From NCBI GenBank assembly GCA_019828595.1, contig JAHQRK010000010.1, forward strand, positions 1,302,001 to 1,366,000: DNA of 64,000 nucleotides, in the 5' to 3' direction. Made by a program: the position numbers and the translations under genes. This stretch comes from Aphanomyces cochlioides. Its lineage: Eukaryota; Oomycota; Saprolegniomycetes; Saprolegniales; Verrucalvaceae. The notes below the pieces were generated by a model. That model had not been told where the DNA came from. It did not search any database and saw nothing but the letters and a program-made list of their open reading frames with translations. Each line of letters starts with the position of its first letter. The stretch's first letter is position 1. Positions 22,245 through 33,431 of this stretch are shown piece by piece.

Positions 22245-23596
22245 CTATGTATGCTTAGTCTGCATCAAATGAGGACGTAATGCCGACATGGAAATCAAAA
22301 TGGCTTCCTAAGAACATGGAGATGAGCACTTGCAACGACGAGGACAACGGGTACGTACTTCAGAGCGAATTGTACGACTTCCTTGCTGCGGGCAAGTATT
22401 CACCCACATGTCAAACAACGTATGCGCATCCTCGCCGTTCACAGGGATTGTTTCATCAGCATTAGCGCATTCTTCAATACCAGACACACCACCAAATACG
22501 ATTAACGCATGCCTACCAGATGCACAATTTCGAGCGGAAGGTTGAGGATATGACTTACTGAAATGGCGGCAAGCCAAAGTCCGCATCGTCAACGCATCGC
22601 GTACCACGTTCAGATGTACCAATCTTGAGATCGTAGCCGCCCTACGCCGAGAGTGAGAATATAAACGACGAATCTGATGTATGTATACCTTGAACGGACA
22701 CTCCTGCCACACATTACTGATCGATGTCGCAAAGCGCATTGTGTATCCCCAGTAAAGTCCCTTTTGTTCTCGTGGCTCAGCGGGTGAGACGACAACTCCG
22801 GCCACTAGATTATGCCATTGAGATGGAGATGGAGATAGGCAGACGTACGTTTCTTTTTGTCTTTGGACGCTTCGTCGAGTTTGACAGTGACGCGAACACC
22901 TGGTTGTAAATGCTTGTCGATCACGGCAAACTTTTTCAAGCCCACATTAACATGCGAGCCTTGCTTCTCCTTGAGGGGTTGATCAACGACAACGCCTTCG
23001 CGGTATTCACTCCACACATCGCCGCGCATATGATGAGGACAATCGAGGGGATTAAGCAAACCTGCGTACTTGAGATCGTTGTGAACGGGAAAGAGCGCTT
23101 TGCGGAGGTATTGTGGTGTCTCAAGGTATTGCAAAATACGTCCGAGGAAGACATGACAGTCGTTTGGGTTGTTGTACTTTTTTGTAGCGTCTTGTTCATT
23201 GGCGCGTTTTCCCAGTTGATCGTCAAAGACGACAACTTCATCGACTTGGAAAATCGCACACGCTCGAGCAATCTGTCCTGCCAAGTAAGTCTTGAGTTCT
23301 TTCGACTGAGCGTTGTCAATAATTGATCCTGGTAATGCAATTGACACGGTGAATGCTCGGCCTTTTGTTTTCCGTTCTTCTTTCGCTTGAGCAGCAGCTT
23401 GATGCTTCAATTGTTCTTTGGCAGCTTGCTTTTCAAGGCGTTTCTGTTTGCGTCGTGCTTGGCGCTCCGACAAAATCTCGTCTCGGCTTTTGTCTGTCTT
23501 CTCTGAATCGTTTTCTTCGCGACGACGCTTTGTATTTGTCGCGGCGACTGCTGCTACGTGCTCAACTTCGGAGTCGCTCGATTCGCTGCTGATCAT
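22245..23596 (-). CDS. SPOUT1: SPOUT1 (C9orf114)-type putative RNA methyltransferase
   Basis: Five exons (23596-22849, 22804-22689, 22641-22559, 22512-22359, 22307-22245) give 387 aa. A charged, Lys/Glu-rich N-terminus of about 90 residues precedes the Methyltrn_RNA_3 domain, recognisable by VSIALPGSIIDNAQSKELKT, YLAGQIARACAIFQVDEVVV, GLYWGYTMR, GGYDLKIGTSERG and VNTCPQQGSRTIR. The last motif lies at the SAM-binding knot of SPOUT enzymes. Human SPOUT1 (CENP-32) associates with RNA and spindle poles and is thought to methylate RNA; the substrate here is not known. All four introns are 44-51 nt and each join restores family sequence. The stop is 49 bp from that of the convergent JmjC-like gene. 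The upstream side is a 181-bp divergent promoter shared with PEX13. Confidence 0.9.
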
Positions 23597-23777
23597 CTTT
23601 AGTTGCGCGCCAATGTGTCCAATCAATTGATGTCGGGGGTTTCGGGGTTCAAAATGGCAGCATGGGTTTAGGGTTTATAGTTTTTAGGGGTGCAGGGTTT
23701 ATAACCCTGTGAGAATTAATTTGGTATAGTTTGTATTATATTTCGCAGTCTTCCTTCTGCAACGTCAACGAAACATC
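23597..23777. promoter_or_regulatory. divergent SPOUT1/PEX13 promoter with CCAAT pair and telo-box-like motif
   Basis: CCAAT lies at 23610-23614 and 23619-23623. GGGTTTAGGGTTTA (23664-23677) equals the plant telo-box AAACCCTA on the other strand. A perfect stem CAGGGTT-tat-AACCCTG spans 23693-23709. Only position and sequence are seen; function is inferred. Confidence 0.45.
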
Positions 23778-24641
23778 ATGAGCTTGCCGAAGAAGCCATG
23801 GGAAACATCAACGTCCAGCTCGCTTCCTGGTCGGTCGTCGACGGTTGACAGCGTTGCCAGAAGCACAACACCAACGACGACATCAACTGTGTCGCGGCCT
23901 GCGACTGCACAGAGCGCTGCATCCTCGGCGCTTACGACGCAAGATCTGCAAGGAATGAACTCGTACGGTGGTGCGTACGGAAACAGATATGGAACGACTG
24001 GATATGGCTATGGCACGGGCGGCTATGGCTATGGGGGAGGATATGGTGGAGGCTTGTATGGTGGCGGGATGTATGGTGGTGGCATGTATGGAGGTGGCAT
24101 GTATGGCGGCGGTATGTATGGCGGTGGCCCAATGATGGATCCCAATGGCGGCATGGGATGGCTTGTCAGTTTCAACCAAACTGTCGGTGCCATCGGTCAA
24201 ATCACTCAGGTATTTTCATGGACTTCATTCGGCCTTTCTCATTCATGAAGTAGGTGCTTGGAATGAACGCCGAATCGCTCAATTTCTGCTTTGGAAGCTT
24301 TGTGCACTTTATGGAACGCATGGCTTTCTTGTGCACGAATGCTGTGGCAATGCTCTCTCCAAAGCCTGACTTTCCACCTGGACATCCTCGCTATGGTAGC
24401 ATCTATCGCCTGTCTGTCTATCTCTGATTGCAATCCTACAGGCGAGCCCCCTGAAACAGAGGAAGAAATCAAGAGCCGACTGAGACGAGTACGAGTAGTC
24501 AAGTTTCTCGTGGGATTGCTGGCATTGTATGCCGCTTCTCGAATCGTCCAGCGCATTCGTAATCTGTGGCGTACTCCCAAGACGATCAAGTCGCACGCAG
24601 CAGCTTTAGAACGAGTCTTTGCCACTCAAGCAACGTCGTAA
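23778..24641 (+). CDS. PEX13: peroxin 13-like peroxisomal import protein, no SH3 domain
   Basis: Exons 23778-24209, 24254-24395 and 24442-24641 (introns 44 and 46 nt) encode 257 aa. The N-terminal PKKPWE motif and Ser/Thr-rich tail lead into a Tyr/Gly/Met repeat (five YGGGM-like units, about residues 90-120). The conserved Pex13_N region follows (NQTVGAIGQITQ, LGMNAESLNFCFGSFVHFMERMA). A C-terminal helix FLVGLLALYAASRIV is the likely membrane segment. PEX13 forms the peroxisomal docking/translocation gate with PEX14; its YG-rich segment is known to form the selective phase of the pore. The protein ends without the SH3 domain found in animal and yeast PEX13, as is also the case in plants. Its stop is 29 bp from that of the convergent PAQR gene. 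Confidence 0.87.
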
Positions 24642-24670
24642 TTGTATCAATTTTCTTACTCTCTTAATCC

Positions 24671-26041
24671 TTACAGCACGATGGGACACTGGTTGTTCCA
24701 TCGCCATTCGTAATGACCGATGACGATCGAGTAGTGGACTAGCGCCGCGAGGACTACACAGACGTGCCATATTTGATGCGATCCAAAGAGCACGTCAAAC
24801 TTGCCAGGGCTGAATCGTTCAGGGATTCTGCTCATGTAAATCATCGCGCCGCCAATGTAGAAAAAGCCTTCCCAAAGCATCGGGGTTAAGATGAGCTGGA
24901 CTTGCTCGTCAAAGAAACCACGGAGGAAAGCCATGTGGAAGACAGGAACGGCGCCAAAGAGCCCAAATGCAATGAAGGTACATGTGCGAATGACGAGGAA
25001 CTTCTGCGTCCCAAAGACAGGCAGCATGGCCATTGTAAATGTGATGGCTGCAAGCGCAGACGTCGTGAGCAAGTAGAACCATCGGAGGCCATCATTGCAG
25101 TAGAAACCATAATACTGGATGGGGAAGAAGGAGCCAGAGATGAGAATGGAAATGCCAGCGTAGTCTAGACGAGAGAGCACAGCAAAGACTGGGTGGCTCA
25201 CAACGAAGAGCAGGTGGAAGATCGTGCTGCAGCTCAGGCAAAAGATGGCACTCGAAACAAAAATCGAGATGGGCCAGGCAGGAACTTTATGGTCCAGGTC
25301 AAAGCGAAGTACATTGAGCACGTCAGTCAGTGCTTGGACGCCATCGCGAATGGTTTCTTGATGACGCATTTTGAGTGCATTGAGACGATCACGGACGCTG
25401 TCTTGGAGTGACGTGAGATGGGAAAAGACATGTCGGTTCAACCAAGCATGGTCTGCAAGAGCTAGCAGTCGCTCTGTAAGCTGGATTAAATCTTGTTGGA
25501 GAAGACGGACATCGGCACTGATATCTCGCTCTTGGAGGAGCTCAGAGAGTGTCGAGTTGAAGAGAACAGTGGCAGACTCGAGGAATTCACGTGGTGGTCC
25601 ATGAAGAGAAAGCGTTTGGACAAGTGCTCGCTCGGACGTTTTCATGAGAGCATGAGTCGAGAAGAGTCGGAACGTGTGTTGTCCATGCTGGAGATACGGC
25701 AGATTCACCAATTCGACATGATGTGGCGCTTCATCGACAATATGGGTCGATTCCATTTGAAGGTAAACAAATACGAGCAGCGAGACAAATATGAGTGCTC
25801 CGATCATGTGTGTCCATACGTTGAGCGTCTCGTTGTGCATCTCAAAGAGCGACAGGAGACATTCCTTCATCGAATAATGGATACGGTAGCCGTGATGGAT
25901 GTACGTATTGTCTGCCATGTAAGCAAATCCTTCTGCCTTGAGTTTATCAAAAGCACCGAGCGTCTTCTTCTTCTCGACAGAAACGTTGCCAGACGTGCGT
26001 TGACTTTTCAGTTGCGCCTGTTGGACGGCGGCGACGACCAT
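24671..26041 (-). CDS. PAQR-family (adiponectin-receptor/haemolysin III-like) membrane protein with large loop insertion
   Basis: One exon, 456 aa. The family signature HNETLNVWTHMIGALIF starts TM1 (about 70-95). Later helices carry the zinc-site motifs: the SCSTIFHLLF Ser/His region near 270-280, RLDYAGISI near 291, and the terminal HQIWHVCVVLAALVHY. AdipoR proteins use such a site for ceramidase activity; other PAQRs are steroid receptors. Between TM1 and TM2 lie about 155 extra residues (about 98-254), mostly amphipathic helices, where relatives have a short loop. The N-terminal 70 residues face the cytosol by family rule. Two TATCCGGATA-like palindromes lie 60-80 bp upstream of the ATG. 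Confidence 0.88.
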   Translation of the reverse strand: MVVAAVQQAQLKSQRTSGNVSVEKKKTLGAFDKLKAEGFAYMADNTYIHHGYRIHYSMKECLLSLFEMHNETLNVWTHMIGALIFVSLLVFVYLQMESTHIVDEAPHHVELVNLPYLQHGQHTFRLFSTHALMKTSERALVQTLSLHGPPREFLESATVLFNSTLSELLQERDISADVRLLQQDLIQLTERLLALADHAWLNRHVFSHLTSLQDSVRDRLNALKMRHQETIRDGVQALTDVLNVLRFDLDHKVPAWPISIFVSSAIFCLSCSTIFHLLFVVSHPVFAVLSRLDYAGISILISGSFFPIQYYGFYCNDGLRWFYLLTTSALAAITFTMAMLPVFGTQKFLVIRTCTFIAFGLFGAVPVFHMAFLRGFFDEQVQLILTPMLWEGFFYIGGAMIYMSRIPERFSPGKFDVLFGSHQIWHVCVVLAALVHYSIVIGHYEWRWNNQCPIVL

Positions 26042-26840
26042 TTCGGACTTGAATGGTACGGATTGGATATTGAAGTGTGCTATTTTTACTTTGTGTCAAG
26101 ATATCCGGATACATTATCCGGAATTTGAGACAGTCACTTTCCCACGGTGCCTTTTTTAATTATCCGTATGATTCACCCTTCATCCGGATACAAGATTCAC
26201 TCAGGATCATGATTTCTACGTGTTTAATCTCTACTTTTGTAGCCGATCAATGGAATGACGTGAGTAGTCATTTGTTTGCACCGCACTTGTATTCGTAGAC
26301 TTTCGAGCTGTTCAAGTATGAACTTTCATGGGTGCAGCTTGAAACGCCGGATAATGAATCCTTATCCGGATCGGTTTCGATCAATAACCGGATGATTCAC
26401 ACAGATATCCGGATATCAGATTCGACCTACATTAATTTCATTGGCTATTTGTATACTCATGAAGAGATGCACACACTCTTGAAATTGACAATAGGCGCGC
26501 GCAATTCCAAGGTTGACGCGCCGGCGACAGATGCAAGGAACAAATCGGTCTGGATATTACCCATTACGTCATTCTTGATGGAAGCATGGCGTCATGGCTG
26601 CTGAGAGAAGAACTCGAGTGATGACATCTATCATTTTCTTTGCGAGACGGTGACTGTGGTGATACGAAACAGGCGACATAATCAGTGTCCATGCAAAAAA
26701 GCATCACGTCGACCTTCACGTGTTGAGTTGACAGATCATCGGTGGGAAAAGCACGCGTCACTGACACTCATTTTGGATGCTCCCATTCGAGCTTGCTGGA
26801 TTATTTCAAGGGAAAAAAGACGGCGATATGGCTTTTGAGA
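26042..26840. other. intergenic region rich in TATCCGGATA-like palindromes
   Basis: 799 bp between the PAQR gene start and the coiled-coil gene 3' end. At least six matches or near matches to TATCCGGATA lie between 26102 and 26416. No coding potential is convincing. Confidence 0.55.
26102..26123. promoter_or_regulatory. two TATCCGGATA-like palindromes upstream of PAQR gene
   Basis: TATCCGGATA at 26102-26111 and TTATCCGGAA at 26114-26123, 61-82 bp upstream of the ATG at 26041. Confidence 0.5.
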
Positions 26841-28589
26841 CTATTTTGCCTTGGGGCCGTGGGGTGGCGATGCAGTCGAGCGCTTGGTTTCAACTTTGGA
26901 GGGCTTTTTCCTCAATGAAGATGCTGTCTCCAAAGGACCAACTTGTGTCATGACTTGACGAAGCGCTGCGCGGACAAGAGTCAACTCATTGAGCAAATCG
27001 TCTCGAAATTTGGCGAAAGCCATATCTTGCTGTGGAACGGTCTGACATCGTCAATTTTTCTGCTGTGTCGACAGTTTTGGCTTACCATTTCCACGAGTTT
27101 GTACAAATTCTGCATGTTGTCATTCAACCGATGCATCTTCTTCTCCAACCTGGGCTCAATTGTCAGCTAAGTTTCTCCTGGTGATGTTACTTTTGCACGC
27201 GAATCGTGCTCTCTGATGGAAATTCCTCTTGAGCTTTTTCTATCCTATCTCGAAGTGCTGGGATTTGGAGCTCAATTGCCGCCACTGCTTTCCACCAAGA
27301 TTCTTCCTACCGCTTTCGAGTAAGTAATGTGCCAACAGCTCCCTTACCTTGCTCGACCATTCCTCTTTGAGCCGAGCTTCCAGCTCTGTCAACGTCTCGA
27401 CGTCATTGTTCTGTTTCCTGGCTTCCAAGTTACTCAGCTTTGTGTTCCATTCTTCCGTGAGCGTAATTTGCGCTGCCTCGAATGTTTCCATGACATGGCG
27501 CAAGTATTCAAGACCTTCGCGACAAACCTTGTAGTCACGCTCAAGCTGAAGCACTCTTGACTCCGTGTATGCCGACGTAGCTGGTGGTGTTCCCTTGGAC
27601 CTCCTCGTCGGATGGCTTATCTCTTCGAAGTCAGTCTGCAAGGACATTATGGTAGCCTGAAGCAATCGGCAGTCATCGTGGTGCTTTTGTCCTATCTGCT
27701 GAAGCTTGGCTTGCTGTCGATTCAGCTGATCTTGTAAGAGCGTTGCGTTTTGATCAATACTCTCAAGCTTGGTGTCGACCCCACAGACTGCTCGAGCAAT
27801 TTCCACAGCACAATATTGCTCCATGGACTGACGCGATCTCTTGGCCTTTTCTGTATGTTCAACCAAGGTGGCTTCAATCGACGATGTGACCATGAGCAGT
27901 TCATCGCGAAGATGCTGAACGGCCTGGAAGCAAATCATGTCAAAAGAGATACTAGAGATAGCTACCGTATCGGCATGGGCTTGTGATCTGCTTTCAGTCA
28001 GAGACACATCTCGAACTAAGTCATCATGTGCGTTCTGCATAGCCTCCCACTTGGCTTTCTGCGACTCAAACAACGTGTGGTATCGCTGGATGTGGAGATC
28101 CATCGTTTCTTGAGCACTCTCAGCACTCAACTGAGCAGTGTTGATCTCGCTTCGAAGCTTCGTTTCAATTGTCTGTACTGCGTCGTCTATATCGTTCTGG
28201 CGCGAATCCAGTCGGCGTAATTGTGTGCCATGAGTCGTTAGAGTGTCGCGCATCGTGTCGAGAACTTCATGAATGGATCCGATATCTTGGGCATTGCTTT
28301 GAAGAAGATCACCAGTGTGCTGCTGGTGCATTTTGAGCAGTTTCGTCACCGTGGCAATCTTGGCATCCGTGGCTTCTAGCTGTACGTGCATGTCTTGTAT
28401 CTGCGACTCAAGGCTCTGTGTATGCAAGCAAGCAGCCGAGACACGCTCCAACTGGATCTCTAAGAACGAAATGTACGCTCCACGATCTGTGAGCAGCTTT
28501 TTCGTTTCTTCCACGGCTTGTTTCCCGGACGATGCATTTGCCATGGCCTTGGATCGCATGAACTCTTGGAAGTACGACCCGCGCTCCAT
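26841..28589 (-). CDS. coiled-coil protein of unknown function (C-terminal exon link uncertain)
   Basis: Firm exons are 28589-27966, 27923-27348 and 27306-27199, with introns of 42 and 41 nt. The sequence is heptad-rich almost throughout, with no globular domain or signal that I recognise. Reading on, exon 3 reaches a TAA at 27187 (439 aa). Just beyond it, coding-like exons 27166-27086 and 27029-26841 (56-nt intron) continue a charged helix in the same phase and end at 26841. A 32-nt GT-AG intron (27198-27167) would join all five exons into 525 aa. The alternative is a separate 79-aa gene starting at ATG 27136, only 50 bp after the TAA. I favour one gene because the gap is too short for a terminator and promoter, but the intron would be the shortest here. 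Confidence 0.55.
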
Positions 28590-28672
28590 CTCGTCGTCGC
28601 GAAAACGTATCTTGGACTGATTATATTCATGCGAAACGACACATGGGAAGATGCAACGAAAGGATGGATCAA

Positions 28673-31600
28673 CTATGTCTTCTTGGTTATTAGCCCACGA
28701 AACAAACGACCAGCATGCTTCCTATCGATCGGACGAATTCGTGGTGTTTTGCGATTTGAAGACCAAAATGCACTCGTTTTCTGAAGAGGTGGCAACGCTG
28801 TCGTTGGGGTTGCTTCAAAGAGGTACTCTGTTGTATCGGCTGAAGGAGGGACTGCCTCTTTTTTCTTTCGACGAATCGGTCGTGCATCTTCCTGGCGTTG
28901 CATCTTTCGGGCTTCCTTGATCACGGGTTTGGCATTCCGAAGCTTGTCCAGCTCCCGAGCTGGAAAATCGATGGGAAAATTGTATGATTTCCGAGACAGC
29001 TCCATGTCGCCTTGAGCCAAGACTCCAATGCATTCTCCATCATTGAGACGCCAAATTTTCACCTGGCGGTCATACGAAGCTGTCAGAAGCGTTACGGTGG
29101 AATTGTCGACAATTACTTGGACCGAATAGACTGCGTCGTCGTGGCCTGGCCATTGTTGTGCGCAGTCAAGAGTTGAAGGTGAAATCAATGGCATGTCTGG
29201 GCTGAAGTGAAATGTGCAGTGCGGCTCCCTGGCCACATAACTCTGCCACTCTGGTCCTTCTTTGCTCTTCTTGACAAGCTCAGCAGCGTGAACGCGTAAA
29301 TTTCGTTGAGGATTTGCGCACTCAACTCGTCTGTCCATTGCGTTGATGTGGTGGTCTCGTTCAAGCTGTTTCAAGATTGGAAGCAAATCCCAAACACAGA
29401 TCCCGCCTTTATCGTCGCCTCCAATCAACAAATACTTGTCGAAGGCGGCGCCTCTCTTCCGCTCGACATGAGTAGTCATGCACGTTAAGTGGCAATTGGT
29501 TCCAACTGCAGCTTGAAGCCTGAAGCGGCAAACACATTTGGATTTTAGCTTGGATGGACGCAATCCCCACAAGCATACATTGCCGCCTAGATCGCTTGAG
29601 GCAAGAAGTGGAAATGGGTCCAGGAAAAAAAGAGAAACGACGCCACTTGTATGTCCAATGCACGTCCCATCAAGACTAAACCAAAGATTATTAGCTCTTT
29701 GGCAAGAGTGAACGAACTTACCGGCCAAATTCGTAATCCCAGAGTTGAATAGTGCAGTCAAGGGAGCCCGTCGCGACGAGAGACAAATTGTATGAGAAGC
29801 TGAGGCTTGTAATGTCACCTGAATGGCCACCCGTCATGCGCCGGAGAAGTATTCCATGTTCGGGATCGCTCTCGTCGTGGATGCACACTGTTGTATCCCA
29901 TGACGTTGAAATAACGGTGCGATACTCATTGCAGTACAAAAGTTTGGAGACTTCGGCGGAATGAGCGCGGCCGTTCAATTCGGCGTACGCAAAACTCTTC
30001 ATGCAGACGCCATTGAGGTAGTCGTACACTTTGATATTGCCTTCGTGGTCTCCCACGATGAACTTACGACATCGCGTGTCCAGACAAAGTGCTGTCAAAT
30101 CTGTGCTGCTCAGGCCTCTATTTATGACAGATGAAGCTCAAGAAACACATCGCCAAGTTACTTGTAGATGCGAATGAGTCTGCCCAAGTTGGCGTCCCAA
30201 ATCTAAAGTCGCGGCAATATCACAATCTTCAAAGAAGCTGCATCACCTTACTTTGATGTCCGTGCCAGCGGCGGTGATAAACGTGAGCGAGATCGGGTTG
30301 AAGAGTGCGGCGAAGACTGGGAAATCGTCTGTCAGTTTGGGATTGCGCAGCTTTTCATAATCGAAAATGGTCATCTACAAGAATCGATCAAACCCATCGA
30401 GAAATCTAACGAGAACAAACCCGCTTGCCGCCCGCAACAAGACGCTTCTGCGACGACACGGAAACAAAAGCTTTGATGTCGGACATGTTGGCATTCTCCG
30501 CTGAAAACGTTTGCATGCATGCGAAATTGCGAATATCCCAAACCTGCAGGAATTGCACAATTATCAAATGTCCATCAAGACAATATTGAAGACCTTAAAG
30601 ACGCCATCAATGTCGGCTGTGATAATTTGTGGCGTGTCAGGGATGATTTCCACACCACAGAGCGAATTTTGATGGCCATGGAGACGCAAGATGAGCTGGT
30701 CCACGTATGGATTCCAAACAAGAGCTTCAAAGTCAAATCCTGCCGACACGAGAAATCGATACTCGGCAGAATAGGCGAGAGATCGCACGCCTTTGAGATG
30801 TCCGTCCAACTGCTGCTTGTGTTTGCCCGTATTAACATCCCACAATCGAATACTCTTGTCCATGCTTGCCGACGCTAACGTTTCCAACGACGGTAGCTGC
30901 ATTATCCCTAGGTTATTGCTCAAATAGAGATGGGATGGTCGTACATTGAGCAAATCCAAGACAATTCCATCGTGGGATCGTGTCAAGACTCGGCCGTCGC
31001 GTCCAATACCTCCCATGTGGTGCTTTTCTTCCATGCGGTCTGCATCCCAAGCGTAGATGATGCCATTTGCACTCTACTTAATGTCAGAAAGAGCTGTCTG
31101 GATAGAGCAACGTACGCCTGAGAAGAGCATGCTCGACTGACCATACCATAGAAGACAATTTTGAGACGTTGGCGTATGGCAGCTTTTGATCAAGCGGTAC
31201 GTCGTGTCGTCGTAGAAGCGGAGCTGGAGATCGGACGTCGCGACTGCGTATTGATTGAGCTACAAGTCGCATTGAGAATGCAAGATTGATGGAGAAGAAG
31301 ACGGACTTGATCAATGTAGTCTGCGCACAAGACAAAGCCCTCGGGGGATTTTATCACTTGCTGCAGCTCGCACCGGTTGTCGTAGATTTTCAAGTTTGGC
31401 GTGCCATACTCGCACACGGCTAGGCGATCATTTGCTGGGAAATAGTACATGCGATCAATCGCGGCGCTGTGTTTGGACGTGTCTTCCCATTGTGAATGGT
31501 GATACAATTGGATTGAATTGGGCTGTTGGCTCTCGAGCCCCGTGTCGACAATGAAGGAGGTAAACTCTTCCCATTCCATGGATCCGTCGCCATTGATGTC

Positions 31601-32071
31601 AATCTGCGCGAAGAGTTCGCACAAATACGCCACGAGTTGAGGCTCAGTGAGTTGGTGCAAATGCGACTTGTCGTCTTTGTCACCTCGACTGCCTTTGACA
31701 AAGCGAAGCATCACGTGGACGAATTCGGCAATCGTGAGGCCGCGGTCCTTTTGCTGAAACTCGTCTCGAAGTGAGCCGACTTTGGCCATGTCGATCATCA
31801 TCATGATGTCCATCGTGAAGCCTTTCTCGGGTTCGGCTTTGTAGTACGATGGCAATGGACTTGCCATGAACTCACGCTCAAGCCGCCTATCTTCGTCGTC
31901 GTCGCCTTCGGCCTCGTCTTCATTCAGTTGGACTTCAGTGATGAATAGCGACGATGCAGCCGACAGCGATGCCCGACTCTTGCGGCTTCCCACATTCCGC
32001 GAGGAATCGGTTCGACTTGGGCGGCGCGGCACTTTGCTCGTCATGTGAATGAAACGTTTTGAAACTGTCAT
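28673..32071 (-). CDS. EF-hand and WD40-repeat protein (WDR49/WDR64-like)
   Basis: Nine exons (32071-31307, 31259-31116, 31073-30945, 30896-30582, 30543-30421, 30374-30252, 30202-30162, 30117-29722, 29675-28673), introns 38-49 nt, 1012 aa. An EF-hand pair lies at about residues 100-190; the clear loop is DINGDGSMEWEE, with all calcium-ligand positions filled. WD40 blades follow through most of the rest: LASASMDKSIRLWDV, LVSAGFDFEALVW, ATGSLDCTIQLWD, LLTASYDRQVKIWRL. The C-terminal 90 residues are basic and disordered. This architecture is known from WDR49, WDR64 and EFCAB8, which are enriched in ciliated species. A role in the zoospore flagellum is plausible but inferred. An alternative start is the ATG at 32044. 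Confidence 0.85.
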
Positions 32072-32258
32072 GCGACACCTAATATTTAAAATGTATTTAA
32101 AATACTGATAAATATCCCAAATGTCCTTTCATTGCTAAGAAATGCTTTCAGATAATTTAAAATATAAATCGAATATATTTTAAACTATTTTTAAATGTAA
32201 GTGATGCAAATGAAAGCAGATTCCAGTTTAAAATGGCTTTTAAAACGAAAATCATTTC

Positions 32259-33241
32259 TTATTGTTTTTCAGCTGGAGTGTCCTCGTCGTGGTCAACGAG
32301 GTCAAGAATGGCTTGTTGCATGGCAGCCGCATCGTCTTCGCGTCCACTGGCGCGCAGTGCCTCAGACCAATTGTGCATCGTTGTAATGGTTTCGACATGG
32401 GAGTCGCCCAAGATTTGAGCGCGAACGGACGTAGCTTTCTGGAACAGTTCAATCGCAGCATCGTATTTGCCCATTTCCTTGTACACGACACCAAGATTAT
32501 TCCATGCGAGGGCCGTGAGTGCGCTATTTGGACCAACCTTAGATTCGAGTCGCTCAACGGCTTCCAAGAGCATCTCTTCAGCCTTTTGCTTCTTGTGCGT
32601 GTGCCAGTAGAGGATACCAACATTGCACATGCTGATGGCAATGTCAGGATGGTCTGGAGCAAGAATTTCACGCCGGACGCGCAATGACTCTAGCAATAAT
32701 CGAGAATGACTGCTTCTATCGACGACTCACCTTCAAAGCATTCCAGCGCTTGATCCAGAACAGCGACTTTGTTCATGCCAGACAAACCGTGAGACTTTAA
32801 CCGATATACACCACCGAGATTGTGCAGCGTAGTTGCCCACGATGCATGCTTTTCGCCCACGCAGTTGGTGTACACACGCAGTGCTGCTTCATAAGTTGAG
32901 ATCGATTCGTCCAATTGCGTCAAGTTCTTTTGCATCAAAGCCACGTTGTTGAGCGTGCTTGCATACACGGGATGATCTTCACCAAAGTGGTCCTTGACAG
33001 CATCACGGCAAATTTGAGCGATCTCGAGGCCATTTACGAAATCTCCTTTCCTAGAGCTTGTGTCATTCAAGTGGCAAAATGCTTCATCATACGAGTAGAA
33101 TTCACGGATCTTTTGCTGCATGCCTGCAATATCAGATTCCACTTGCATGTAATTGGCCTTTCGTCTTGGTGTCGACGTCACTGGCACATGCAGCGTCGAG
33201 AAACGGCGCGCTGTCGCCGAAGCCACTGCCACTCGCCTCAT
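32259..33241 (-). CDS. TPR-repeat protein, kinesin-light-chain-like, probably mitochondrial
   Basis: Exons 33241-32731 and 32689-32259 (intron 41 nt) encode 313 aa. The N-terminus MRRVAVASATARRFSTLH is rich in Arg, Ala and Ser without acids, as expected for a mitochondrial presequence. From about residue 65 there are five to six TPR units of the 42-residue kinesin-light-chain type (for example HPVYASTLNNVALMQ, HASWATTLHNLGGVYRL, SALTALAWNNLGVVYKEMG). Such repeats bind partner peptides; no enzyme domain is present. A TAACCGGATA variant of the promoter palindrome lies 18 bp upstream of the ATG. Confidence 0.85.
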
Positions 33242-33258
33242 GGAATCAAATTTGACAC

Positions 33259-33270
33259 TTAACCGGATAA
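33259..33270. promoter_or_regulatory. TATCCGGATA variant upstream of TPR gene
   Basis: TTAACCGGATAA, one mismatch from the consensus core, 18-29 bp upstream of the ATG at 33241. Confidence 0.4.
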
Positions 33271-33431
33271 ACAGAACTTATAATTGGATAAAAATACAAA
33301 ATTAAAAGCCAATTATTAATTAGTTGAGTAAATTCCGATTAATGTAAATTTTAATTTGCAATAAATTCAAGTGTTTTCCCAGTCAGATCTTTGTTGAACG
33401 ACAAATTCATATTAACAAGAAGTCATCGAAC

